Below the pieces are notes generated by a model that had not been told where the DNA came from, did no database searches, and worked only from the letters and a program-made list of their open reading frames with translations. DNA of 64,000 nucleotides, from the NCBI GenBank assembly GCA_020445255.1, contig JAGRGY010000004.1, positions 132,056 through 196,055 of the forward strand, in the 5' to 3' direction. Position numbers and translations under genes: made by a program. The DNA is from Gammaproteobacteria bacterium (GTDB taxonomy: Bacteria > Pseudomonadota > Gammaproteobacteria > Chromatiales > Chromatiaceae). This document shows positions 55,315-63,685 of the stretch, piece by piece; position 1 is the first letter of the stretch; each line of letters begins with the position of its first letter.

Positions 55315-56565
55315 ATGGGTCCCAATTTTCCGACGGAGAACCGGGTGAAACTGCGTCCCGACGACATCAGCATGTACCTGGCGATCCTGATGATCGGATT
55401 CAGCCAACTCGATATGGGACTGCCGGCGTGGGCCAATCCGGCCGTCGGCCTGATCGCATTGCTGATTGCGGTGGGATCGGTCGCCTACGGCCGACAGGCG
55501 CGTCATACCTGGATGCTGCGACAGCAGCGTCGCATGCAGGATCTGCAGACCTCGATCGCGGACTACGAGGAAACGGCGACCGCGATGATCGACGACGGGA
55601 CCCACCAGTTCGAGAGCGTTACCAGCGCCCTCGATCAGGTCGACAGCGTGATCAAGAACGCGACCTCGCGGCTCACCGGCAGTCTGACAGGCCTGGAGGC
55701 GGAATCCGGCAGTCAACGGGAGATGCTGCGCGAGCTGGTCGAGGAACTGCTGGTCCTGGTCGCCAGCGACGAGCAGGACCAGCAGGCCGCCGGAATACAG
55801 CACTTCACGGAAGAGACCGACCAGATCGTCAGCCGCTTTGTCGATACGGTCAGCGACCTCAAGTCGTCTACCGACAAGATGGCCTCGACGTTCGCCGAGA
55901 TGTACGCCCAGGTCGACGCGGCAAGCCAGCTGCTCAACGACGTCAATACGATCACGGCGCAAACCGACCTGCTGGCGCTCAATGCGGCCATCGAGGCGGC
56001 GCGCGCCGGCGACGCCGGACGCGGCTTTGCGGTGGTCGCCGACGAGGTGCGCAGCCTGGCCAAGCGGACCAGCCATTTCAGCGCCCAGATCCGCAGCCTG
56101 CTCGCCGATATCGAGAATTCGATCAAATCGGCCAACAGTTCGGTCGAACAGGCCACCCGGACCGACCTCAGCGTTGCGACCCAGGCCAAGGCGAATGTCG
56201 CCGGCATGTGGGAGGAGATCGATACGCTGAATCATCGCGCGTCAAACCAGTCGCGTCAGATTGCGGAGATCTCCGAGAAGATCCATCACCTGGTCATGGA
56301 GGGTGTCGTGTCGCTGCAGTTCGAGGACATCGTCAGCCAGCTGATCGCACAGATCCGCGAGCGCACCGTCGACATCGAGCAATTCACACGCGAGTTCGCC
56401 GACATCCAACGCGGCACGCTGATCGATCTCGACGTAGGTACGATCACTGCGCAATCGGAACGCCTACGCGCGCTGCGGGTCGAGGCGATTCAGCGTTTCG
56501 ACGCGACAAGCAACCGGGCTGTCACACAACAGTCCGTCGACGAGGGTGGCGTCGATCTGTTCTGA
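55315..56565 (+). CDS. Methyl-accepting chemotaxis-type signalling protein
   Basis: A 416-residue protein with hydrophobic N-terminal segments (about 20-55), no large periplasmic domain, a coiled-coil region and the MCP signalling tip [39 protein letters not shown] near 220-255. It continues with a region typical of short MCPs ([21 protein letters not shown]). It would feed a CheA/CheW array; no che genes are near. The [15 protein letters not shown] core is exact. GTG at 55345 with GGAG 6 bases upstream is an attractive alternative start, giving 406 residues. Confidence 0.9.
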   Translation: MGPNFPTENRVKLRPDDISMYLAILMIGFSQLDMGLPAWANPAVGLIALLIAVGSVAYGRQARHTWMLRQQRRMQDLQTSIADYEETATAMIDDGTHQFESVTSALDQVDSVIKNATSRLTGSLTGLEAESGSQREMLRELVEELLVLVASDEQDQQAAGIQHFTEETDQIVSRFVDTVSDLKSSTDKMASTFAEMYAQVDAASQLLNDVNTITAQTDLLALNAAIEAARAGDAGRGFAVVADEVRSLAKRTSHFSAQIRSLLADIENSIKSANSSVEQATRTDLSVATQAKANVAGMWEEIDTLNHRASNQSRQIAEISEKIHHLVMEGVVSLQFEDIVSQLIAQIRERTVDIEQFTREFADIQRGTLIDLDVGTITAQSERLRALRVEAIQRFDATSNRAVTQQSVDEGGVDLF

Positions 56566-56605
56566 TCGACCACGCGTCGAACGCGCGGCGGATCATTGTT
56601 TCCGA

Positions 56606-56698
56606 CTAACCGGCGATGATGACGGAAAGGAAACTGAGCCAGGACAGCGCGATCAGCGCGACGACGATGACCATGGCGAAGTTGCTGGACGTGAACAT
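56606..56698 (-). CDS. 30-residue single-helix membrane peptide after ccoS
   Basis: A short gene read directly from the minus strand. It starts M-F-T-S-S-N-F-A-M, continues VIVVALIALSWLSFLSVIIAG and ends in TAG. Nearly all residues 9-30 form one membrane helix. GGGAGA lies 7 bases before the ATG, a strong site that random frames lack. It is 34 bases after ccoS on the same strand, so it is probably in the cco transcript. No family is recognised; small single-helix subunits (CcoQ, CcoM, CydX types) are known in oxidases, and a similar role is a guess. Confidence 0.65.
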   Translation of the reverse strand: MFTSSNFAMVIVVALIALSWLSFLSVIIAG

Positions 56699-56732
56699 CG
56701 ACAATCTCCCAAGTTAGGCTGAACGACTGTGT

Positions 56733-56954
56733 TCAAGGCTCCCTGACGTCAGCATCGCGCGCCGACTTTTCTGCCGCAGCCTTCCTGGGCCGGGCGTTGG
56801 CCGGGATCATGGGGTCGTCGTCATCCATCAGGATCCGGTGCGCCGGCCCTTCGAGGTCATCGTACTGACCGGTCCGCACCGTCCACAGGAAGAAGGCGAT
56901 CGCGATCGCCATCAGTCCGACAGCCAGCGGAATCAACAGGTAGAGGATCGACAT
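56733..56954 (-). CDS. ccoS: cbb3 oxidase maturation protein CcoS
   Basis: A 73-residue membrane protein: MSILYLLIPLAVGLMAIAIAFFLWTVRTGQYDDLEGPAHRILMDDD is the CcoS/FixS hallmark, with one N-terminal helix and the GQYDDLEGPAxRIL box. It is needed for cofactor (heme/copper) insertion into cbb3 oxidase. The frame extends upstream, but ATG 56954 is right after the ccoI stop (TGAGATG) and gives the family N-terminus. Confidence 0.95.
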   Translation of the reverse strand: MSILYLLIPLAVGLMAIAIAFFLWTVRTGQYDDLEGPAHRILMDDDDPMIPANARPRKAAAEKSARDADVREP

Positions 56955-56955
56955 C

Positions 56956-59385
56956 TCAGCCCGGCTCCCCGGCGCCGCCCCTGAGGCGCAGCGCGTTGAA
57001 AACGACAACCAGCGAACTGGCCGACATCCCGATGGCCGCCATCCACGGCGCCACGTGGCCCGCGGCCGCCAGCGGCACTGCCAGGAGATTATACAGGACC
57101 GCCCATGCCAGATTCTGCTTGATCACGGCGCGTGTCGCGCGCGCCTTGCGCACGCCTTCCGCCAGCACCGACAGGCGCTCCGACAACACGACCATGTCCG
57201 CGCTCGCGTGGGCGAGCTGCGCACCCTGACCCATCGCCACCGACACGTCGGCACCGGCCAGCACCGGCGCGTCGTTCACGCCGTCGCCGATCATCGCGAC
57301 ACGGTGTCCCGCCGCCTGCAGCGCGCGCACGCGCGCCAGCTTGTCGTCGGGGCGCAGGCCGGCGCGGGCATGCTCGATGCCCAACTCGCCGGCGACCCGG
57401 CGCACGGCGCCGGTTGCGTCGCCGCTCAGGATCTCGACCTCGAGGCCGAGCTCGCGCAGGCGCCGCACCGCGACGTCGGCATCGGCACGCAACACGTCGC
57501 GCAGCTCGAAGCGCGCCAACGGGCCCTCGCTGTCGCCAAGAAACACCTGGGTCGCATCGCTGTCGCCGATCTCGGGTGGCACGCCCGCACTGAGCGCGGC
57601 GACATACGCCGGGTTGCCGATTCGATACTGCCGCCCACCGACCTCACCCTGCATACCCTGCCCCGGCAAGGCGACCAGGGCGTCGACCCGCGGCGCGCGC
57701 ACGACATGTGCGGCGATCGCCTTGGCGACCGGATGCTCGGAACCGCTCTCGAGCGCCGCCGCGATCTCGTGACAACGCGCCTCGTCGATGCGGGCCCGGT
57801 CGAGCACCGTCAGCCGGGACAGCTGCAGCAGGCCGCGGGTCAGCGTACCCGTCTTGTCGAACAGCACGTGGCTGACCTGCGCCAACGTCTCCAGAGCGTG
57901 GCCGCGCGTGGTCAGAAGGCCCATCCGCGTCAGCGCGCCCGAGGCCGCAGTCACCGCTGTCGGCGTGGCCAGTGACAGTGCACACGGGCAGGTTACGACC
58001 AGTACCGAAAGGGTCACCGCGAACGCGTGCTCGGGCGCATGCAGCACCCACCAGACAGCGACCACGGTCGCCACCAGCAGCAGTGCGCCAACGAACCAGG
58101 CGGCTACGCGATCGGCAAGCTGCGCGATGCGCGGCTTCTCGGCCTGGGCGCGATCGAGCAGGCGCACGATCGCCGATACCAGCGTGTCTTCGCCGACCTT
58201 CTGCACCTCCAACACCAAGGGGCTCTCCACGTTGACGCTGCCACCGACCAGTTCATCGCCAGGTGCACGCGCACGCGGCATGCTTTCGCCGGTCAGCAGC
58301 GATTCATCGACCGAACTGTGTCCGTCCACGACGGGTCCGTCGGCGGGTACCGTTTCGCCGGGACGAACCAGCACGCGGTCGCCTGGGGAAAGCTCCGATA
58401 CCGCGACCACCTGTTCGCCGTCGGCACCGAGTCGCGTCGCGGTCGCCGGCAGCAGCTTGACGAGCTCTTCGGCGGCCTCACCGGCGCGGTGGCGTGCGCC
58501 CATCTCGAGGTAACGGCTGGCGAGCAGGAAGAACGCGAACATGCACACCGAGTCGAAATAGACCTCGCTGCCGCCGCTGATCGTCGACCACAGGCTCGCC
58601 GCGAACGCCGCACCGATCGCCAGTGACACCGGCACCTCCATGCTGAGCTGGTGACGCTTGAGATCGCGCCACGCCGTGACGAAGAAACCGCTCGCCGAAT
58701 ACAGCACCACCGGCAGCGTCAGCAGCGCGCTGATCCAACGCATGAACGTGCGCAGATGGTCGTCCATGCCGTAGTAGTCGCCGGCATACATGGCCACGGC
58801 CAGCATCATGACCTGCATCGCCCCGAGACCGGCGAATGCCAGGCGGCGCAGGGCCCTCGACTTCTCGCGCTTGTGCACCGCCTCCTGGCGGCCCGGATCG
58901 AACGGGTGCGCGACATAGCCGATCTCGGAGATCGCCTTGAGGATGTCGGACAGGTGGATGCGGCTGTCGTCCCAGCGCACGCGCGCGCGGTGCGTGCTGT
59001 AGTTGACGGCAAAGTCGAGCACCCCGGGCAGCGCATTGACGTGACGCTCGTTGAGCCAGATGCACGCCGCACAGGTGATACCTTCGAGGATCAGTGACGC
59101 GCTGCGTTCGCTGCCGTCGGCGGCCTGGACAAAGCTGCGCTGCAGGGCTGGCTGATCGTAGAGTTCCAGCCGGCGCAGGGCCTCGGGCACCAGATCCTCG
59201 GGTTTGCGCGACGTCGTTTCGCGGTGCTCGTAAAAGGACATCAAGCCGCCATCGACGATGGCCTGTGCGACCGCCTGGCAACCGTGGCAGCACATCGCAC
59301 GTGACGTGCCGTCGATCTCGACCTGATAGTCAGCGTTTTCCGGAACGGGAAGGCCGCAATGGAAGCAGGCCTGGGTCCCGCTCAC
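56956..59385 (-). CDS. ccoI: Copper-transporting P1B-type ATPase for cbb3 assembly (CcoI)
   Basis: An 809-residue inner-membrane pump that exports copper for cbb3 maturation. N-terminal Cys pairs CFHC (7-10) and MCCHGCQ are followed by a heavy-metal domain with GITCAAC near 105. Eight helices, the metal-site VVTCPCALSLATP (CPC near 465), phosphorylation site DKTGTLT near 508, TGES and GDGVNDAPVLAGAD complete the pump. The start is GTG at 59385, overlapping the ccoH stop (GTGA); a longer frame upstream lacks homology. The extra N-terminal Cys-rich motif is typical of CcoI/FixI, not of detoxifying CopA. Confidence 0.94.
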   Translation of the reverse strand: MSGTQACFHCGLPVPENADYQVEIDGTSRAMCCHGCQAVAQAIVDGGLMSFYEHRETTSRKPEDLVPEALRRLELYDQPALQRSFVQAADGSERSASLILEGITCAACIWLNERHVNALPGVLDFAVNYSTHRARVRWDDSRIHLSDILKAISEIGYVAHPFDPGRQEAVHKREKSRALRRLAFAGLGAMQVMMLAVAMYAGDYYGMDDHLRTFMRWISALLTLPVVLYSASGFFVTAWRDLKRHQLSMEVPVSLAIGAAFAASLWSTISGGSEVYFDSVCMFAFFLLASRYLEMGARHRAGEAAEELVKLLPATATRLGADGEQVVAVSELSPGDRVLVRPGETVPADGPVVDGHSSVDESLLTGESMPRARAPGDELVGGSVNVESPLVLEVQKVGEDTLVSAIVRLLDRAQAEKPRIAQLADRVAAWFVGALLLVATVVAVWWVLHAPEHAFAVTLSVLVVTCPCALSLATPTAVTAASGALTRMGLLTTRGHALETLAQVSHVLFDKTGTLTRGLLQLSRLTVLDRARIDEARCHEIAAALESGSEHPVAKAIAAHVVRAPRVDALVALPGQGMQGEVGGRQYRIGNPAYVAALSAGVPPEIGDSDATQVFLGDSEGPLARFELRDVLRADADVAVRRLRELGLEVEILSGDATGAVRRVAGELGIEHARAGLRPDDKLARVRALQAAGHRVAMIGDGVNDAPVLAGADVSVAMGQGAQLAHASADMVVLSERLSVLAEGVRKARATRAVIKQNLAWAVLYNLLAVPLAAAGHVAPWMAAIGMSASSLVVVFNALRLRGGAGEPG

Positions 59386-60194
59386 GATGGCCGCTCCGCC
59401 AATTCGCTCACGGAGGTCTGCGCCCGCACCTCGTGCAGGTCGTCGCCCCGCCTGATCTGCAGAACCAGGTCCCACAGACCATGTAAGGGCATCTGCAGCG
59501 CAACACGGTATTCACCGGGCGCTACCTCGTTCATCGCAAACGCAATGTCGTCGCGGCTGTTGGATGGCCGCAGAAAGCGCCCGTCGACCGCGGCGCCGGT
59601 GACCGGCGCACCCTGGCGGTCGTTGACGCTGACGATGAACGTCGCCGGCTGTCCGACCACGGGCTTGAACTGCCAGCCCTTGCGCACCCGCCAGCCGCGC
59701 GCCTGCTGCGTCTCGACCTGGTGCAGATAGCGGTTGTACTGGGCTTCCTTTTCCTGGAAATCGTGTGACACCGTGCCGGGGAAGCGCGAATCGACCACCT
59801 GTGCGGCCCGCGGTTGCGGCAACAGACGCGCGAAAAGACCTGTGATGCCCTGCTCGGCGACACCGAGAAAGACGATGTTGGTCGCGATCACGAGCGTGAA
59901 GAACCCAACGATCAGCGCCGGCACCAGATGCCAGCGCCGGCCGACGTTGCCACCGACGATGCCGAGCGCATACGCCGCAGTCAGCAGGATCGCCAGGTGT
60001 ATCGCGAAAACGTCGGCGCCCGGCCAAGTGAGGATCGCGTACGGCACGTAGAGCAACAGCACCAGCAGCGCGACGATCATGCCGGCCGTCTTGCCGGCCA
60101 TCCGGAACAGGCGCGTCATCACCACGAACAGCAGCACCTCGGCGAGCAGCCCGATGCCGATTTCGATCAGCAGGCTCGATGCGGATGCGTTCAT
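59382..60194 (-). CDS. ccoH: FixH/CcoH family protein with extra N-terminal membrane domain
   Basis: A 270-residue protein. The second half is a FixH domain: an N-terminal helix WHLVPALIVGFFTLVIATNIVFLG, then SHDFQEKEAQYNRYLHQVETQQARGW and a beta-sandwich APVTGAAVDGRFLRPSNSRDD...GEYRVALQMPLHGLWDLVLQIRRG. Ordinary FixH has 150-170 residues; here about 85 residues with three additional helices precede the domain (about 8-30, 39-57, 65-81). FixH/CcoH stabilises the CcoP-containing assembly intermediate. It overlaps ccoG by 4 bases and ccoI by 4. Confidence 0.9.
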   Translation of the reverse strand: MNASASSLLIEIGIGLLAEVLLFVVMTRLFRMAGKTAGMIVALLVLLLYVPYAILTWPGADVFAIHLAILLTAAYALGIVGGNVGRRWHLVPALIVGFFTLVIATNIVFLGVAEQGITGLFARLLPQPRAAQVVDSRFPGTVSHDFQEKEAQYNRYLHQVETQQARGWRVRKGWQFKPVVGQPATFIVSVNDRQGAPVTGAAVDGRFLRPSNSRDDIAFAMNEVAPGEYRVALQMPLHGLWDLVLQIRRGDDLHEVRAQTSVSELAERPS

Positions 60195-61693
60195 TCGGCC
60201 GGCACGTAGAAGACGCTCGGATGCGCGACCGGCTGCAATCCGGATCCACTGTCCGGCACTGCAGTCAACTCGAACGGATGGCTCTGTCCGTCGAAGTCCT
60301 TCGGCATCAAGCGCACCTTGGCGGCCAGCCGCAGACGTTGCTCGGGATTGAGCTTGACTTGGCTGAAACGTCCAAGATCGAGCTCAGCACCGGCTGGCAG
60401 TCCGTCGATGACGAAGTGCAGCGCCAGTATCCTGTCGGTCTTGTTGTTGATCTTGATCTCATAGCTGTTCTGGATGCGCCCATCGGACAACCGGGTGAAG
60501 ATCGGCTGACGCACCTGCGCAACGGTCAGATCGAACGGGGCCTGGCGCGAGACGCTCCAGGCAAGCAGCCCGATGGCGACAACGAGCACGGCGGCATAAC
60601 CGATCACCTTCGGACGCAGCAAGCGGGCCTTTTCCCCGCCCTCGGCAACGCGCTGCGAGCCGTAAGCGACGAGTCCACGCTCCCAGCCGAGCGAATCCAT
60701 GATGGTATCGCAGGCATCGATGCACAGTGCGCAGGAGATGCACTGGATCTGCAGTCCGTCGCGGATGTCGATGCCGGTCGGACAGACCTGCACACAGTAC
60801 CCGCAATCGATGCAGTCGCCGACACCCACCGCGTGGCGCTGCTCGCGGGTCTTCAGGTCACGGCCGAGTTTCGCACGGCCCTTCCAGCCCTCACCGCGCG
60901 AATGGTCGTACGACACGATCAACGTGTCGCGATCGAACATCACGGCCTGGAAACGTGCGTAGGGGCACATGTAGGTGCAGACCTGTTCACGCGCGACACC
61001 GGCCATGACGTACGTGGTCGAGGTCACGAACAGCGCTGTCGCATAGGCCGAGAATGGCGCTCCACCGGTGAAGAACTCGCGCACCAGCACGGGAGCATCG
61101 CCCCAGTACAGCACGAAGGTCAGACCGGTGGCGAATGCCGTCGCCAACCACAACAGGTGCGTGAGCCCCATCTTCACCAGTTTCGCCGCATCCCAGGGCT
61201 GTCGCGCAAGACGGAGGCGGGCCGGCCGTTCACCCTGGATCAGTCGCTCGATCAGGATGTAGACATCGGTCCACAGCGTCTGGAAACAGAAATAGCCACA
61301 GAACACACGCCCCGCCAGGCCGGTGACGAAAAACAGCAGGTAGGCGGCGATCATCAGCAGGCCGGCCAGCCAGAAGATGTCCTGCGGATGAACGACCAGG
61401 TCGAACAGGTAGAACTTGCGCCCGGCGACGTCGAACAGCACGGCCTGATTAGCCCCCACCCCACGCTCCCAGCGCAGCCACGGCAGTAGGAAGTACACGC
61501 CATAGGCGACGATCAAGACCGCCCATTTCAGCCGGCGGAAACGACCGTTGACCGAACGCGGATGGATAGCGGTGCGCGCAGCGTAGAGCTGCGGTTGACT
61601 GTCGGCTTGTTGCATCGTCGTTTCGACCGTAACGGGCCGGTCGTGTTCCTCATGTTTCAGCCCGGTCGGTGCGACACCGCGCGGATCAGGCAT
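60191..61693 (-). CDS. ccoG: cbb3 maturation cupric reductase CcoG (FixG/RdxA)
   Basis: A 500-residue membrane iron-sulfur protein that reduces copper for CcoI. Helices include WAVLIVAYGVYFLLPWLRW and AGLLMIAAYLLFFVTG. FCGYFCFQTLW and a conserved CTYMCPYARFQAVMFDRDTL precede two [4Fe-4S] motifs, CIDCGYCVQVCPTGID and CISCALCIDACD. The C-terminus is an Ig-like beta domain (DGRIQNSYEIKINNKT). The start at 61693 gives an unusually long N-terminal tail; MQQADSQPQLYAAR at 61615 is a possible shorter start. Confidence 0.95.
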   Translation of the reverse strand: MPDPRGVAPTGLKHEEHDRPVTVETTMQQADSQPQLYAARTAIHPRSVNGRFRRLKWAVLIVAYGVYFLLPWLRWERGVGANQAVLFDVAGRKFYLFDLVVHPQDIFWLAGLLMIAAYLLFFVTGLAGRVFCGYFCFQTLWTDVYILIERLIQGERPARLRLARQPWDAAKLVKMGLTHLLWLATAFATGLTFVLYWGDAPVLVREFFTGGAPFSAYATALFVTSTTYVMAGVAREQVCTYMCPYARFQAVMFDRDTLIVSYDHSRGEGWKGRAKLGRDLKTREQRHAVGVGDCIDCGYCVQVCPTGIDIRDGLQIQCISCALCIDACDTIMDSLGWERGLVAYGSQRVAEGGEKARLLRPKVIGYAAVLVVAIGLLAWSVSRQAPFDLTVAQVRQPIFTRLSDGRIQNSYEIKINNKTDRILALHFVIDGLPAGAELDLGRFSQVKLNPEQRLRLAAKVRLMPKDFDGQSHPFELTAVPDSGSGLQPVAHPSVFYVPAE

Positions 61694-61730
61694 CCCGGAT
61701 CTACGTCACCGGTCGTCAGGCACCGCGCAC

Positions 61731-61752
61731 GAAAAAGGCCGCAAGCGGCCCT
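61731..61752 (-). terminator. Terminator between ccoP and ccoG
   Basis: On the minus strand a GGCCG stem with loop CTTG and CGGCC is followed by TTTTT (61732-61736). It separates the ccoNOQP structural transcript from ccoGHIS. Confidence 0.75.
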
Positions 61753-61780
61753 GTTCATCGCACGAGCGGTTGCACGCCGG

Positions 61781-62692
61781 TCAACTTCCAAGGCTGTGCA
61801 CGTAGGCCGTGAGCAGCTTTATCTCCGTGGTACTCAGGCGCCCCTTCCATCCCGGCATCTGGCGCTGAATACCCTCGCGGATCACGGCTTCGACCGCCTT
61901 GAGCCGGTCCGCGTCGGTGGCCGCCCCCGGCACGTCGGCAACGGTCCAGATCGCGTCGGTCAGGTTGGCGGCCCCCTGCGAGGGCAGACCCTTTCCGGAG
62001 GTCGTGTGGCAGTAGAAGCAACCGCCTTCCTGGCCCTGGAAGATGGCGCGACCGGCTTCGGCCTTCGCGGCATCGACCTGATGACCCGAAAGACCGAGCA
62101 CATAACTTGCCACCTGCTCGATCTTCGCGTCGCCCAATACCTCGCCGAACGCCGGCATGAAACCGTTGCGACCCTGCTCGATCGTCTGTTCGATTTGAGC
62201 GATGTCACCGCCCCACAGCCAGGCGTCGTCACGCAGGTTCGGGTACTGGCCGATCCTGGCCGGCGAGCCCCCGATGCCGTGGCACGCGGCGCAGTTGTCC
62301 GCGAACAGGACCTTGGCCATCGATTGGGTGAACGCACTCATCTCCGGATCGTTGGCGATGTCGTCGTAGGATGCCGCCGCGACCTTCTGCAGGTAGGCCT
62401 GCTGCTTCAGGGTCTCGCTGCCGCTCTGCAGGTCCTGCAACAACTCGGCGCGGGTATTCCAGTGCCGCGTCACCTCTTTGCCGCCCGACTGGTAGCTGAC
62501 GGTGCCGAAACCTTTGGTGTACGAATCGGCGATCGGCCAGGCCGGGTAGATCAACCAGTAGATGATCGCGAATACGACCGTGCCGTAGAACGACCACAGC
62601 CACCAGCGCGGCAGCGGATTGTTGAATTCCTGCAGGTCGCCATCCCACGCATGGCCGGTCGTCTGTACCGACTTGCCTTTCTCATCAGCCAT
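61781..62692 (-). CDS. ccoP: cbb3 oxidase diheme subunit CcoP
   Basis: A 303-residue membrane-anchored cytochrome c. An N-terminal segment DGDLQEFNNPLPRWWLWSFYGTVVFAIIYWLIYPAWP carries the helix. Two heme c motifs follow, C-A-A-C-H near 132 and C-F-Y-C-H near 224, each with downstream Met ligands (NGFMPAFG and RQMPGWKGRL). It passes electrons from soluble cytochromes c to CcoO/CcoN. ATG 62692 shares one base with the ccoQ stop (TAATG). Confidence 0.97.
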   Translation of the reverse strand: MADEKGKSVQTTGHAWDGDLQEFNNPLPRWWLWSFYGTVVFAIIYWLIYPAWPIADSYTKGFGTVSYQSGGKEVTRHWNTRAELLQDLQSGSETLKQQAYLQKVAAASYDDIANDPEMSAFTQSMAKVLFADNCAACHGIGGSPARIGQYPNLRDDAWLWGGDIAQIEQTIEQGRNGFMPAFGEVLGDAKIEQVASYVLGLSGHQVDAAKAEAGRAIFQGQEGGCFYCHTTSGKGLPSQGAANLTDAIWTVADVPGAATDADRLKAVEAVIREGIQRQMPGWKGRLSTTEIKLLTAYVHSLGS

Positions 62693-62895
62693 TATTTCGA
62701 ATCCTCGTCGTTCTGCCCGTCCGGTGATTCATCGTCGAGAAACGGAATGTTCTTGTAAGACTCGAGGCGCTTGCTGCGCTTCTTGCCCGTGAACACGTAC
62801 AGCACGATGCCGACGAACACGACGAAAAAGATCACCAATGCCAACGGCTTGGAGTTCTCCATCTGTGACAGCCATTCCATCATGCGATTCGCCAT
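62692..62895 (-). CDS. ccoQ: cbb3 oxidase small subunit CcoQ
   Basis: A 67-residue protein with one helix (LALVIFFVVFVGIVLYVFTG, about 19-38) followed by a basic cluster KKRSKRLE and an acidic tail. Larger than the shortest CcoQ but the right type and position (after ccoO, before ccoP). It stabilises the assembled oxidase. ATG 62895 is chosen; ATG 62883 (MMEWLSQ) is possible. Confidence 0.9.
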   Translation of the reverse strand: MANRMMEWLSQMENSKPLALVIFFVVFVGIVLYVFTGKKRSKRLESYKNIPFLDDESPDGQNDEDSK

Positions 62896-62917
62896 GCCGT
62901 GTGGCGGGTGCGGCCCG

Positions 62918-63658
62918 TCAGCGGAACTCGGCGAAGTAGCCTTCGTCGTATTTGCCGAAGTCGACCATCGTACCGAGCACCTGCAGATAAGCTACCAGCG
63001 CGTCCATCTCGGTCAGCCGTGAACGGTCGCCGTCCCAGTCCTCCGACTGCGCCTGGGCAACCAGGCTCTGCTCGGCCCGGTGGATGTCCAACTGCGCGGC
63101 CATGTCGGCGCCGAACCGATCGACGTTGGTCAGATACTCCTCCTCGTTCTCCGAGTAGGGCACGCCGACGCGCTTCAGCGCACGCATGCGATCGGCGATG
63201 TCGGCAAAATCGAGCTCGTTGCGCAACAACCATGGGTAATTGGGCATGATCGACTCGGGCACAACGTCGCGCGGGCGGTTCAGGTGTTGCGCGTGCCACG
63301 CATTCGAATACTTGCGGCCGACCCGCGCCAGATCCGGACCGGTGCGTTTCGAGCCCCACTGGAAGGGATGGTCGTACTTCGACTCCGCGGCCAGCGAGTA
63401 GTGGCCATAGCGCATGTCCTCGTCGCGGAACGGCCGGATCATCTGCGAATGGCACGTATAGCAGCCCTCGCGGATATAGATGTCGCGACCACGCTGCTCC
63501 AGCGGTGTATACGGACGCACGCCATCGACCTTCTCGACCGTATCCTTGATGTAGTACAGCGGCACGATCTCGACCAGTCCGCCGATCGAGATCGCGATCA
63601 ACGTCAGCACGATCATCAGGCCGGCGTTGATCTCGATGCTTTCGTGAGACAGTTTCAT
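62918..63658 (-). CDS. ccoO: cbb3 oxidase monoheme subunit CcoO
   Basis: A 246-residue membrane-anchored cytochrome c. It starts [36 protein letters not shown] (one helix), then the heme motif C-Y-T-C-H near 66 in [50 protein letters not shown] and a C-terminal sixth-ligand region IMPNYPWLL. It takes electrons from CcoP to CcoN. ATG 63658 is the family start; the frame extends six codons upstream. Confidence 0.97.
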   Translation of the reverse strand: MKLSHESIEINAGLMIVLTLIAISIGGLVEIVPLYYIKDTVEKVDGVRPYTPLEQRGRDIYIREGCYTCHSQMIRPFRDEDMRYGHYSLAAESKYDHPFQWGSKRTGPDLARVGRKYSNAWHAQHLNRPRDVVPESIMPNYPWLLRNELDFADIADRMRALKRVGVPYSENEEEYLTNVDRFGADMAAQLDIHRAEQSLVAQAQSEDWDGDRSRLTEMDALVAYLQVLGTMVDFGKYDEGYFAEFR

Positions 63659-63685
63659 GCGTCGTAATCTCCCCAATGCCGCCGC

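Noticed and set aside
56566..56605. TGATC...GATCA imperfect hairpin as a terminator between the MCP gene and the small peptide gene
   Set aside because: Only five outer and four inner base pairs with large loops and a weak T-run; too weak to call.
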